Shown here: piece after piece, positions 7,473 through 16,083 of the stretch | Position numbering within the stretch: the first letter of the stretch is position 1 | Layout: each line of letters begins with the position of its first letter | Assembly: GCA_029777335.1 (NCBI GenBank) | Contig: JAKOSN010000053.1 | Span: 1-38,435, forward strand | Source: Planctomycetota bacterium | GTDB taxonomy: Bacteria; Planctomycetota; Planctomycetia; Gemmatales; Gemmataceae | Direction: 5' to 3' | DNA length: 38,435 bases | Position numbers and translations under genes: made by a program | The notes under the pieces: generated by a model | Told to the model about the DNA's origin: nothing | Seen by the model: the letters and a program-made list of their open reading frames with translations, nothing else | Database searches by the model: none

Positions 7473-7512
7473 GTCCCCCGTGCCGGTCTAGCCTTCCGGA
7501 CGGGGGACTTTT
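7473..7512 (+). terminator. Intrinsic terminator of psd
   Basis: GTCCCCCGT (7473-7481) pairs with ACGGGGGAC (7500-7508), with an inner CCGG/CCGG pair, followed by TTTT at 7509-7512. It lies 28 bases after the psd stop. Confidence 0.8.
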
Positions 7513-7913
7513 CAGCACGTTGTCGGTTGGGGGCTGACACCCGCCGACAGACGAACCGAGTGCCGATTCAGGGGAGCGCGTTCATTCAGGACAATGTCTC
7601 GGACGTGATGCTGATCCCCTGCGCTCTACGGTTAAGCTATCCCGGATCAAAAGCGGGCGAAACAAGCTCCGGGAGCGGGATATGAGCCCGCATCTCAGGG
7701 TTGCGTCCGATAATAGCAGGAACGCACCTCGGCACGAGGGTTGAAACTGGCGTGAGAGCTTGCGTCTGAGACCGTCGTCCGGCGACCCCGCTCCATCCCT
7801 TTCGGCGAGGGCGGGCGGGGAATGGCCATGGTTGGCAGCCATTACCAGACGGCCAGCGATGAACCTGTGACTGAAGCTCAGCTTGGCACGCCTGTGCATC
7901 CCCATTGTAAGCG
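7513..7913. other. Structured intergenic region, 400 bases, no gene recognised
   Basis: No convincing protein frame is seen. The region holds several inverted repeats, for example CCCGGA/TCCGGG enclosing 7646-7668 and GCGGG/CCCGC around 7675-7691. On the minus strand near 7640-7624 there is a tRNA D-arm-like stretch (TAGCTTAACCGTAGAGC) without matching anticodon, T arm or acceptor. At 7711-7747 there is a lone CRISPR-repeat-like element ending in GTTGAAAC. An unrecognised structured RNA or decayed sequence are both possible. Confidence 0.4.
7711..7747 (+). repeat. Solitary CRISPR-repeat-like element
   Basis: A 37-base stretch contains a CCTCG-GCA-CGAGG hairpin and ends in GTTGAAAC, the typical 3' end of many CRISPR repeats. 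Only one copy is seen, and no second repeat follows at spacer distance, so this is not an array. It may be an orphan repeat or chance. Confidence 0.25.
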
Positions 7914-7946
7914 GGCTCCCGCAACAGGACAAGTTCAGCGGGAGCC
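7914..7946 (-). terminator. Hairpin after the gene at 7955-8692
   Basis: GGCTCCCGC (7914-7922) pairs with GCGGGAGCC (7938-7946) around a 15-base loop. It begins 8 bases past the stop of the minus-strand gene. No U-tract follows. Confidence 0.6.
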
Positions 7947-7954
7947 ACTTGGCA

Positions 7955-8692
7955 TTAGCGCTCAAACACGAAGGTGAGCACCGCCTCGGCGGCGCGCTGA
8001 CGTTCCACCTCAATCAGGTTGGCGTGTTCGCGCGCCAGCTTGACCGCTTCCTGCAACTTCTTCACTCGGGCCAGAATGGCATTCTTGCGGTCCGCCTGAA
8101 TGCAGCCGGAGTAGAGAATCTGCCGCCAGGTGCCGACCGCGACATCCTTCATGTAGAATTCAGTCTGGGCCGGATGCTCCTTGGTCGCCTCGTACTTGAC
8201 GAAGACCGCGGGCTCCTTCTGCGTGCGCAGCGATTCCGACACCTGGCTCTTGAGCAGGCCAGAGTTCGGGTCATGCGTCCACTCTTCTGACGGATCGGGG
8301 GTCGGCAACAGGCGAACGAAGGTTTCCAGCTCGACCAGTTGCTTGTCGAGGAAAAGGAGCGTGGTCACCGGAACGTTGGCCAGGATGACCTGGTCCTCCA
8401 CGCGAATATCGGCCCGGGCCTGCTGGTTGCCGGTGTCCTGCGTGAGCACCAGGTTCCACAGCTCGACCCAGCGCGCACGCGCCTGGCCGATCAGATCGTC
8501 GACCTTCTGCTGCACCTTCTGGGATTCGGGCGGCAGCTTTTGACCGTTGACCTCGTCCAGTGGTCGATAGGTGCGTTCACGTCCGTTGAAAAGCTGTTCC
8601 TTCTGCAACAGACGATTCAACTCGCCAATAGCTTTTTCTGTCTCGGGCTTGCGCGCCGTCAGAATGGCATTGACCTGGTTCAATTTTGGCAT
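7955..8692 (-). CDS. Conserved protein of unknown function (MPKLNQ... type)
   Basis: The 245-residue product starts at ATG 8692 with AAGGAG 8 bases upstream. It has no signal peptide and no membrane segment and is mostly helical and charged. The N-terminus, MPKLNQVNAILTARKPETEK, and the pattern of a long helix, a middle part with PVTTLLFLDKQLVELETFV and a C-terminal helix (KKLQEAVKLAREHANLIEVE) recall a family of conserved hypotheticals found in planctomycetes and actinobacteria, probably the DUF7873 type; this is from memory. The function is unknown. It follows the RMD1-like gene on the same strand with 74 bases between them. Confidence 0.75.
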   Translation of the reverse strand: MPKLNQVNAILTARKPETEKAIGELNRLLQKEQLFNGRERTYRPLDEVNGQKLPPESQKVQQKVDDLIGQARARWVELWNLVLTQDTGNQQARADIRVEDQVILANVPVTTLLFLDKQLVELETFVRLLPTPDPSEEWTHDPNSGLLKSQVSESLRTQKEPAVFVKYEATKEHPAQTEFYMKDVAVGTWRQILYSGCIQADRKNAILARVKKLQEAVKLAREHANLIEVERQRAAEAVLTFVFER

Positions 8693-8766
8693 GAAGCAGC
8701 TCCTTCAGAGAGGGAGTGTTTGACTGGTTGGGTTTTCTCCAAGGACGCCACGCAGCCGGCCAAGGT

Positions 8767-9903
8767 TCACCGATGGCCTGGGAAAAAGGCAAGCACTATC
8801 TCGAAGGCGATCAGCAAAACGATGATGATTTCCAGCACCTCGGCGCGGTAGGTGGCAGTCTGATCTGCCAGCACCTCATACACCCCCTGGAGCACGCTCA
8901 ATTTCCGCTGGATGCTCTGTTCCCACTCCTCCAGGTGGAAACGCCGCCCGAGTAACCCGTAGACCCGGGCAAGATACTGATCACCCACCAGTTTGAAGGC
9001 ATTGCCCGTACGCTCGAAGAGTTCGTTGGCCTCCACCTTGAGTTCCCCCAAAGCACGCAGGGGCCGCGAGTGTGTTTGCCAGAAGGGGAGCCAGGAGCGC
9101 GTCAACGGATGGATCAGGCGATAGGCAGTGGCCACGCTATCATCGAGGCGGTTGTCGATCTGCCGATATTCCAGCAGCTGGAGGTTGGTGTACTCGATGG
9201 TGAGCAGCGTTTCCTCGCAATCGCTATCGAGCAGAAAGGCAACGCCCCAGTCGGGCACAAAAAGATCATGGGGGCTGTAACTGAGGGAAAGCCGTAGCGC
9301 CTCGGTGATTTCTTGCTGACTGAGCGGGCCCCCCTCCAGTCGCAGCAAGCCCGCGAGCCATTCAGCGCCCGGATTCTGGAGCAAGATGCTGGGCGAGAGG
9401 GCTCCTCCGGGGGGCAACTGCACGACGAAATATTCCTCGCTCAGCGCTGTCTGCCAGCGCGGATTGACGATGGCTGGTTGCAAGGAGCGATACAGCGGTT
9501 CAAGCGCAGTGATCGCGGACGCAATGAGCGGAGTAGGATCGGCGAGCCAGTCGGCCAGACGACGCAAGGCAACTGCCGGGAGCGTGAAGGGGACGTGCAT
9601 CGCCACACTCACCCCGGCGAAGTCGAACACCGTCGCTTCGGCGCTGGTCTGAATCGCGCCGACTTCGGGGAGTTCCAGGCGGACCATCCCCAGCGGGAAG
9701 CGCAGGGGAGGCGGACGAAAGGTGATTGACGAGGGCGTCCGGCGGCGCCGAGGCAACACGTGGATCTCCGCCGGTCCCAGCCGACGCGCATGCTCGAGTT
9801 GCACTTCTTCCCCCCAGTCAAAGGCGACCATGAGGTGAAGCAGCCCCGTCAACGCGGTCGACCCGTCCGGGAAGGAAGACACCGAGGAATCCTGTGCTAC
9901 CAT
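8767..9903 (-). CDS. RMD1/YagE (DUF155)-like tail-anchored membrane protein
   Basis: The product is 378 residues. Its C-terminal third matches the general plan of the DUF155 (RMD1/YagE) family: EYTNLQLLEYRQIDNRLDD, then a helical stretch ending LARVYGLLGRRFHLEEWEQS, then LSVLQGVYEVLADQ and a final hydrophobic segment (about 350-372: LEIIIVLLIAFEIVLAFF) that would anchor it in the membrane. Eukaryotic members act in mitochondrial translation or meiosis; bacterial roles are unclear. The start is uncertain: ATG 9903 has no good ribosome site, GTG 9882 has AGGA upstream, and the frame stays open to 10032, which would leave no room for the divergent gene's promoter. It heads a likely two-gene unit with 7955-8692. 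Confidence 0.65.
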   Translation of the reverse strand: MVAQDSSVSSFPDGSTALTGLLHLMVAFDWGEEVQLEHARRLGPAEIHVLPRRRRTPSSITFRPPPLRFPLGMVRLELPEVGAIQTSAEATVFDFAGVSVAMHVPFTLPAVALRRLADWLADPTPLIASAITALEPLYRSLQPAIVNPRWQTALSEEYFVVQLPPGGALSPSILLQNPGAEWLAGLLRLEGGPLSQQEITEALRLSLSYSPHDLFVPDWGVAFLLDSDCEETLLTIEYTNLQLLEYRQIDNRLDDSVATAYRLIHPLTRSWLPFWQTHSRPLRALGELKVEANELFERTGNAFKLVGDQYLARVYGLLGRRFHLEEWEQSIQRKLSVLQGVYEVLADQTATYRAEVLEIIIVLLIAFEIVLAFFPGHR

Positions 9904-10033
9904 GACGGTAATGTATGGTTCGCGAATGGAGAAAACACGATGAAACCGTAACCAGGAGCCCCGGCTCAGCCGCGCCGTCCCCTGACGAACAGACCAGACA
10001 CACAAACTCGTTTTTTCCAAAGGATGGTTCACG

Positions 10034-11293
10034 GTGGTTGATTCGCAGCCGTTGCCCCTGTCGCTCCTCTTTCAGAAATTCGGCATCTCCCTGGGGCTAG
10101 GGCTGCTGGTGGGGTTGCAGCGCGAGAAGGCACATCCGGGATTGGCAGGGATTCGCACCTTCGCGTTGATCACGGTGCTGGGGACCGTGAGCGCCCTCCT
10201 GTCCGAGGAGTATGGCGGCTGGCTGGTGGCGGTCGCGGCACTCGGCCTGACCCTGTTGCTGGTGATCGGCAACCTGGGAGAGCGCGGGCGAACGCAGGCC
10301 GAGCCGGGGCTGACGACGGAGATCGCCGCTCTGCTGATGTTTGGCGTGGGGGCTTACCTGGTGCGCGGTCCTGTCTCGGTGTGCATTGCCCTGGGAGGAA
10401 CCACGGCTCTGTTGCTCTATTTCAAGCAACCGATGCACACCTTTGTGGCGCGCATGGGACCGACCGATCTGCGCGCCATCATGCAATTTGTGTTGATCGC
10501 CCTGGTCATCTGGCCCATTCTGCCGGATGAGGTGTATGGCCCTTACCAGGTGCTGAATCCGCACAACATCTGGCTGATGGTGGTGCTGATTGTAGCTTTG
10601 AGTCTGGGAGCGTATGTCGCCTACAAGATCCTCGGAGCCCAGAAGGGGATTCTGCTGGCCGGGATTCTCGGAGGGATGATCTCCAGCACGGCGGTCACCG
10701 TCAGTGTCTCCCGGCTGTCACGAGAAAAAGCAGTCGGGGTGCGCACCGCAGCCCTGGTACTCTTGCTGGCGTCGAGCATGGCCTACGGGCGCGTGTTGAC
10801 CGAGATTGCCCTGGTCGCGGGGGGCGAATTCTGGCAGTTGGCTCCGCCCTTGCTTGTGGTGCTGGGGTGGTCCGCCTTGCTGTCCGCCGCCTTCTACTTC
10901 CTTGTTCGGCGCGAGGAGGCGGAACTGCCTCCGCAGGAAAATCCCGCCGAACTCAAATCCGCGTTGATTTTCGCCGGGCTCTACTCACTGGTGATTCTCG
11001 GCGTAGGTGCGGCCCAGACCTCGCTGGGGGAACGCGGCTTGTACCTGGTGGCGACCCTCTCCGGGTTGCATGACCTGGATGCGATCACTCTGTCCACCGC
11101 ACGCTTTGTCGATCACGGACAGGTGTCGGTTGCGCTGGGTTGGCGGTTGATGTTGATCGCCTCGCAGGCCAACTTTGTCATGAAAACCCTGATAGTGGCG
11201 TTTCTGGGAGACCGCGCGCTGCTCTCCTGGGTGTTGCTGGTCTTCGGGGCGGTGGTTGCGGGGGGAGTCGTGGTGTTCTACTGCTGGCCCTGA
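10034..11293 (+). CDS. MgtC/SapB-type membrane protein with DUF4010 domain
   Basis: This 419-residue protein has about eleven to twelve hydrophobic segments. The N-terminal part has the MgtC/SapB pattern (GLGLLVGLQREKAHPGLAGI, then RTFALITVLGT), and the C-terminal part is the DUF4010 module with GGMISSTAVTVSVSRLSRE and GLHDLDAITLSTARF. MgtC proteins are linked to magnesium or phosphate stress; for this fused form no transport activity is established. Translation begins at GTG 10034, with AAGGA 11 bases upstream; no in-frame ATG fits better. It is divergent from the RMD1-like gene and followed after 112 bases by the DUF1549/1553 gene. Confidence 0.88.
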   Translation: MVDSQPLPLSLLFQKFGISLGLGLLVGLQREKAHPGLAGIRTFALITVLGTVSALLSEEYGGWLVAVAALGLTLLLVIGNLGERGRTQAEPGLTTEIAALLMFGVGAYLVRGPVSVCIALGGTTALLLYFKQPMHTFVARMGPTDLRAIMQFVLIALVIWPILPDEVYGPYQVLNPHNIWLMVVLIVALSLGAYVAYKILGAQKGILLAGILGGMISSTAVTVSVSRLSREKAVGVRTAALVLLLASSMAYGRVLTEIALVAGGEFWQLAPPLLVVLGWSALLSAAFYFLVRREEAELPPQENPAELKSALIFAGLYSLVILGVGAAQTSLGERGLYLVATLSGLHDLDAITLSTARFVDHGQVSVALGWRLMLIASQANFVMKTLIVAFLGDRALLSWVLLVFGAVVAGGVVVFYCWP

Positions 11294-11405
11294 GCGCCAT
11301 GCGATTTCTTCGGGTTGATGCTGGTCAAGCACGTCGAAGGTTGGTAGACTACGATACCTGCCTGTGTAATCCCACAGACCCGCCTTCCTCACTGGGTGAG
11401 TCTCC

Positions 11406-14400
11406 ATGCATCGACCCTCAGCGTTCGTTCTTCTCGGTCTCGGGGTGTTCCTGGGTGTTGGTGGAGCGGTTCACGCCGAACCGGGGGCGCCCAGTGCCCC
11501 GGCGAAGCAGAAACCGATCGACTTCAGTCGCGAGATCCGGCCTCTGCTGGCGGAGAATTGCTTTGCCTGCCATGGCCCGGATGAAAAGACACGCAAGGGA
11601 AAGCTGCGTCTTGATTTGCGTGAAGAAGCGCTCAAGCCAGGCCGTTCCGGCGATCCGGCGCTGGTGCCCGGGAAGTCGGTCCAGAGCGCGGTCATCAAGC
11701 GCATTTTCACCTCGGATGACACCGAGGTCATGCCGCCCCACAAGAGCAACAAGACGCTCAAACCGCACGAGAAGGAACTGCTCAAACGCTGGGTGGACGA
11801 GGGGGCGGAGTACAGGATCCACTGGGCCTTTGTTCCGCCCGTGAAGGTTGCTCCGCCGAAGGTGCAAACCCAGGGCTGGGCCCGCAACGAGATCGATGCC
11901 TTTATTCTCGCCCGGCTGGAAAAAGCAGGGCTGAAGCCCTCCCCCGAGGCCGAGCGCGCCACGCTGATCCGCCGGCTCTCCTTCGATCTGCGTGGACTAC
12001 CGCCCACCTTGCAGGAAGTTCAGACCTTTCTGAACGATCAATCGCCCGATGCCTACGAAAAACTGGTCGATCGCATGCTGGCCTCGCCGCACTATGGCGA
12101 GAAGATGGCGACCCTGTGGCTCGACCTGGCGCGCTTTGGCGATACCAGCGGGTATCACTTCGATAGTACCCGCCAGATGTGGCTCTGGCGCGACTATGTC
12201 ATCCAGGCGTACAACAAGAACAAACCGTTTGACCAGTTCACCATCGAGCAACTCGCCGGCGATCTGTTGCCCGGCGCCACGACCGAACAGAAGGTCGCCT
12301 CCGGGTTCAACCGCAATACACGCTTCAATGAGGAAGGCGGAGCCGACCCCGAGGAGTTCGTCATCCGCTACAACGTCGATCGAACCAACACGCTTGGCCA
12401 GGTCTGGCTAGGCATGACTTTGCAATGCGCCGAATGCCATTCCCACAAGTACGATCCCATTTCTCAGAAAGAGTACTATCAGCTCTATGCCTACTTCACG
12501 GGCATTCGCGAGCCGATGGTCAGCATGAACCACAATCAACCGCTCCCTCCGCTGCTGCGCGTGGCCACCCCGGCCCAGGAAAAGGCGCTCGCCGAGGCGA
12601 AGGCGGATATCCAGGCGCTGGAGAAACGCATCCAGACGGAACTCGCAAAGATTCAGTACCAGGAGCCGCCGGCCGCCCCCACGCCGATGATCAAGCCTCC
12701 CGAGGATATTGTCTGGATCGACGACGACACTCCAGCCGGGGCTCAGCTGCAAGGCGACGGCGCCGGGTGGCAATGGGGCCAGGCGCCACAACAGCCGGTG
12801 CAGAGCGGCAAGCGTTCGATGAAACGCACAGGGCCGGGGTTACACCAGCACTACTTCACGGGGGCGCAGAAGCCGTTGCTGATTCGCTCCGCGGCCGATC
12901 GTCTCTTTGCCTACGTGTATCTGGACCCGAAAAATCCGCCCAAAGCGGTGATGTTGCAGTTCAACGATGGCAACTGGGAACATCGCGCCTACTGGGGCGA
13001 AGATGTCTGTTTCCTGGCGGGGAGTGCCGATGCCGCCAACCACCGCAAGATGGGCCCGCTCCCCAGGACCGGCGAATGGGTGCGCCTGGAAGTGAGCCCA
13101 GAGAAGGTGGGGTTGAAACCAGGAACCCCGCTCAATGGATGGGCGTTTACCCAGCATGGCGGAACTGTCTACTACGATCGGGCAGGGATTCGCAGTGTTC
13201 CGCCCGACGATCGCTACCTCCATTCGCAGCGGGCATGGGAAGAACGCGATAGGGGGAATCCCACACTCCCTGGCGAGGTGCGGGCCGCCCTGAACGTCGC
13301 CGCACCGAAACGCACCGAGGCCCAGAAAACACTGCTGCGCAATCATTATCTCCGGCATGTCCACGCCGGCTCTCGGGGAATCTTCGAGCCGTTGGAGAAG
13401 CAAATCGCCGAGAACACTCGCAAGATCAAGGATCTCGATGCCGCCATGCCGACCGTGATGGTGTCGGAAGAGATGCCGCAGCGGCGCCCCGCCTTCGTGC
13501 TCCATCGCGGCGACTTCCAGCAACGCGGAGAGAAGGTCGAGCCGGGCACGCCAGGGATCTTTCCTCCCTTGCCCAAGGACGCCCCGGCCAATCGCCTGTC
13601 GCTCGCCCGCTGGCTGGTGAGCCCGGATCATCCGCTGACGGCGCGCGTCACCGTCAATCGTCTGTGGGCGCAGATGCTGGGCACTGGAATTGTGAAGACG
13701 GTGGGCGACTTTGGCACCCAGGGCGACATGCCCTCGCATCCGGAGTTGCTCGATTTTCTGGCAACCGAGTTCATCGCGCGCAAGTGGGATGTCAAGGCGA
13801 TGCTCCGCTTGATCGCTCTGTCCGCCACCTATCGGCAATCGTCGGGGTTTGGTGAAAAGATCCCTGAAATCGATCCGGATAATCGCCTGCTCTGGCGCGC
13901 CCCGCGCTTCCGCCTGACGGCGGAGGAAGTGCGTGACAACGCCCTGGCGGTCTCCGGGCTACTCACCCGCAAGGTGGGGGGCCCCTCGGTCATGCCGTAT
14001 CAACCGCCGACGTTCTACCAGGGGAAAAACGAGAGCTGGAAATGGGAGCAGAGCAAGGGCGAGGATCTCTATCGCCGGGGGTTGTACACCTTCTGGCGGC
14101 GTACCTCCCTCCACCCAATGTTCGCTGTCTTCGATGCCCCGAGCCGCGAGGAGTGCACCGCCGCCCGCCCACGCACCAACACGCCCTTGCAGGCCCTGGT
14201 CACGCTGAACGATCCGACCTTTGTCGAGGCGTCCCGCGTCTTCGCCCAGAAGATTCTGCAACAGGGTCCGAGCGATCTTGAGGGCCGCCTGGTCTTCGCC
14301 TTTCAGACCACCGTGGCACGCAAACCCAGCGCACTTGAGGTGCAGGTGCTCCGCAAACATTACCAGACGCTGCGGGAACGCTATCAGAAGGATCCAAAGG

Positions 14401-14528
14401 GAGCAACCGCGGTGGTGCGCGTGGGTCAGTATGTCGCCGCCCCCGAACTGAACCCCGCCGAGCATGCCGCCTGGATGGGGATCGCCAACGTGCTTCTCAA
14501 TCTCGATGAAACAATCATGCGCGAGTGA
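11406..14528 (+). CDS. Exported cytochrome-like DUF1549/DUF1553 protein (PSCyt1 type)
   Basis: This 1040-residue protein is a hallmark of planctomycetes. Residues 1-24 are a signal peptide. The N-terminal PSCyt1 domain has the haem-binding-like motif NCFACHGPDE (Cys52, Cys55, His56) and a PPHKS region before LKPHEKELLKRWVDEGAEY. DUF1549 follows (RNEIDAFILARLEKAGLKPS through LQCAECHSHKYDPI, a second CxxCH). A central insert carries a jelly-roll-like domain about residues 420-600, and DUF1553 closes the protein (NRLSLARWLVSPDHPLTARV through RPRTNTPLQALVTLNDPTFV). Its biochemical role is not established; it occurs almost always next to a DUF1501 gene, as here (54 bases). The start at ATG 11406 has GGGTGAG about 7 bases upstream. 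Confidence 0.93.
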   Translation: MHRPSAFVLLGLGVFLGVGGAVHAEPGAPSAPAKQKPIDFSREIRPLLAENCFACHGPDEKTRKGKLRLDLREEALKPGRSGDPALVPGKSVQSAVIKRIFTSDDTEVMPPHKSNKTLKPHEKELLKRWVDEGAEYRIHWAFVPPVKVAPPKVQTQGWARNEIDAFILARLEKAGLKPSPEAERATLIRRLSFDLRGLPPTLQEVQTFLNDQSPDAYEKLVDRMLASPHYGEKMATLWLDLARFGDTSGYHFDSTRQMWLWRDYVIQAYNKNKPFDQFTIEQLAGDLLPGATTEQKVASGFNRNTRFNEEGGADPEEFVIRYNVDRTNTLGQVWLGMTLQCAECHSHKYDPISQKEYYQLYAYFTGIREPMVSMNHNQPLPPLLRVATPAQEKALAEAKADIQALEKRIQTELAKIQYQEPPAAPTPMIKPPEDIVWIDDDTPAGAQLQGDGAGWQWGQAPQQPVQSGKRSMKRTGPGLHQHYFTGAQKPLLIRSAADRLFAYVYLDPKNPPKAVMLQFNDGNWEHRAYWGEDVCFLAGSADAANHRKMGPLPRTGEWVRLEVSPEKVGLKPGTPLNGWAFTQHGGTVYYDRAGIRSVPPDDRYLHSQRAWEERDRGNPTLPGEVRAALNVAAPKRTEAQKTLLRNHYLRHVHAGSRGIFEPLEKQIAENTRKIKDLDAAMPTVMVSEEMPQRRPAFVLHRGDFQQRGEKVEPGTPGIFPPLPKDAPANRLSLARWLVSPDHPLTARVTVNRLWAQMLGTGIVKTVGDFGTQGDMPSHPELLDFLATEFIARKWDVKAMLRLIALSATYRQSSGFGEKIPEIDPDNRLLWRAPRFRLTAEEVRDNALAVSGLLTRKVGGPSVMPYQPPTFYQGKNESWKWEQSKGEDLYRRGLYTFWRRTSLHPMFAVFDAPSREECTAARPRTNTPLQALVTLNDPTFVEASRVFAQKILQQGPSDLEGRLVFAFQTTVARKPSALEVQVLRKHYQTLRERYQKDPKGATAVVRVGQYVAAPELNPAEHAAWMGIANVLLNLDETIMRE

Positions 14529-14582
14529 GCGAAACTTCTCGGGTGGCGATGGGCTAGCATCCAGGGTTAATCGGGATCTGTC

Positions 14583-16034
14583 ATGAATGAAAATCATCCG
14601 GCTTACCTGCACCAGATCCTCACTCGGCGTCGCTTTCTGACGCGCACCTCGGCAGGACTGGGGCTGGCGGCTCTGGCGACCCTGTTCGATACCCCCGCGC
14701 AGGGCGGGGCTGTCGGACCAGTCAAGGTCCCTGGCGTGCTGGGACAAACCCATCTTGCGCCCAAAGCGAAGAACGTCATCTACCTCTTCATGGCGGGGGG
14801 GCCGTCGCATGTTGATCTCTTCGACCACAAGCCGAAGTTGCGCGAGATGCATGGCAAGGAGATGCCCAAATCGGTCCTGGGCGATCAGCGCGTCACCCTG
14901 ATGACCCGCAATCAGGGGCATTTCAAGGCCGCCGCCACGCCGTTCAAGTTCCTCAAGCACGGCAAGTCCGGCGCCGAGATGGTCGAGGTATTGCCTCACC
15001 TCGGCAGGGTTGCCGACGACCTCTGCATCGTCCGCTCGCTGCACACGGAGCCAATCAATCATGACCCCGCGGTCACCTTTATGCAGACCGGGCGCCCACA
15101 ACCAGGGTTGCCCTGCTTTGGCTCATGGGTGAGTTACGGGCTGGGCTCGGAAACCAAGGAACTCCCCGCCTTTGTGGTCATGATCTCTGGTCCCTTTGAT
15201 CAACCCACCCCATCGCGTTACTATCACAGTGGCTTTCTCCCCTCGCAGCACCAGGGAGTCCAGTTCCTCCCCGGCAAGGATCCCGTGCTGTACCTGTCCA
15301 ACCCGGACGGGATGCCGCATGAGGTCCGGGGCGACACCATCGAAGCGATCAACGAACTGAACAAACTCCGCCATGCACGGGTGCGGGATCCGGAGATCGA
15401 GGCACGCATCAACTCTTTCGAACTGGCGTTCCGCATGCAGACGAGCGTGCCGGAGTTGATGGATGTCTCCCGGGAGTCCGCCAAGGTGATGGACCTGTAC
15501 GGCGCCGAGGTGAAGACTCCTGGAAGTTTTGCTCGCAACTGCCTGCTGGCTCGCCGGTTGGTGCAGCGCGGCGTGCGCTTTGTGCAACTCTTCCATCGCG
15601 GCTGGGATGCCCACGGCGATGTGGCGGGGAATATCAAACGACAGGCGCAGGCGATCGATCAACCGGCGGCGGCCCTGATTCAGGATCTCAAGGCGCGTGG
15701 GCTGCTCGATGAAACGCTGGTGGTCTGGGGCGGCGAATTTGGCCGCACGGCCTATGGGCAGGGCAACCTGTCCGGCGGGTTCGGTCGTGATCATCACCCG
15801 CGCTGCTTCACCATGTGGATGGCCGGCGGTGGCATCAAGGCCGGGACAACTTACGGCGCCACCGACGAATTTGGCTACAACATCGCGAGCAACCAGGTGC
15901 ATGTGAACGATCTGCACGCCACCTTGCTCCACCTGCTTGGCGTGGATCACAAACGCCTGACCTATCGCTTTGGGGGCCGCGATTTCCGACTCACCGATGT
16001 GGCAGGCAATGTGATCAAGGAGCTGCTGGCGTGA
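14583..16034 (+). CDS. DUF1501 sulfatase-like protein with Tat signal
   Basis: The 483-residue product starts with a twin-arginine type signal (TRRRFLTRTSAGLGLAALATL, residues 14-34, written here as the motif RRRFLTR). The mature part has the alkaline-phosphatase/sulfatase-like DUF1501 plan: MAGGPSHVDLFDHKPKL, LHTEPINHDPA, HRGWDAHGD, VVWGGEFGRT, GRDHHPRCFTMW and VNDLHATLLHLLGVDHKRLTY. Conserved Asp and His suggest a metal site. Known members lack a proven activity; sulfatase-like hydrolysis is inference from fold. It pairs with the DUF1549/1553 gene upstream, presumably as one transcript ending at the long palindrome at 16039. Confidence 0.92.
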   Translation: MNENHPAYLHQILTRRRFLTRTSAGLGLAALATLFDTPAQGGAVGPVKVPGVLGQTHLAPKAKNVIYLFMAGGPSHVDLFDHKPKLREMHGKEMPKSVLGDQRVTLMTRNQGHFKAAATPFKFLKHGKSGAEMVEVLPHLGRVADDLCIVRSLHTEPINHDPAVTFMQTGRPQPGLPCFGSWVSYGLGSETKELPAFVVMISGPFDQPTPSRYYHSGFLPSQHQGVQFLPGKDPVLYLSNPDGMPHEVRGDTIEAINELNKLRHARVRDPEIEARINSFELAFRMQTSVPELMDVSRESAKVMDLYGAEVKTPGSFARNCLLARRLVQRGVRFVQLFHRGWDAHGDVAGNIKRQAQAIDQPAAALIQDLKARGLLDETLVVWGGEFGRTAYGQGNLSGGFGRDHHPRCFTMWMAGGGIKAGTTYGATDEFGYNIASNQVHVNDLHATLLHLLGVDHKRLTYRFGGRDFRLTDVAGNVIKELLA

Positions 16035-16038
16035 ACAC

Positions 16039-16077
16039 CAACCGGGAGCGCCGACCTGAGGTCGGCGCTCCCGGTTG
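16039..16077. terminator. Perfect 18-bp palindrome between convergent genes
   Basis: Bases 16039-16056 are exactly complementary to 16060-16077, with a 3-base loop TGA. It lies 5 bases after the DUF1501 stop and 7 before the end of the minus-strand TPR gene. No U-tract. A bidirectional terminator is the simplest reading, but the length and perfection also fit a dispersed palindromic repeat. Confidence 0.75.
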
Positions 16078-16083
16078 GGACGC

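Noticed and set aside
7620..7645. tRNA gene on the minus strand
   Set aside because: Only a D-arm-like stretch is present; no matching anticodon arm, T arm or acceptor stem can be built.
7711..7913. CRISPR array
   Set aside because: Only one repeat-like unit; no regularly spaced copies and no cas gene in the window.
11406..14528. Calling the DUF1549/1553 protein a true c-type cytochrome
   Set aside because: CxxCH motifs are present but haem binding is not shown for the family; I keep the description cytochrome-like.
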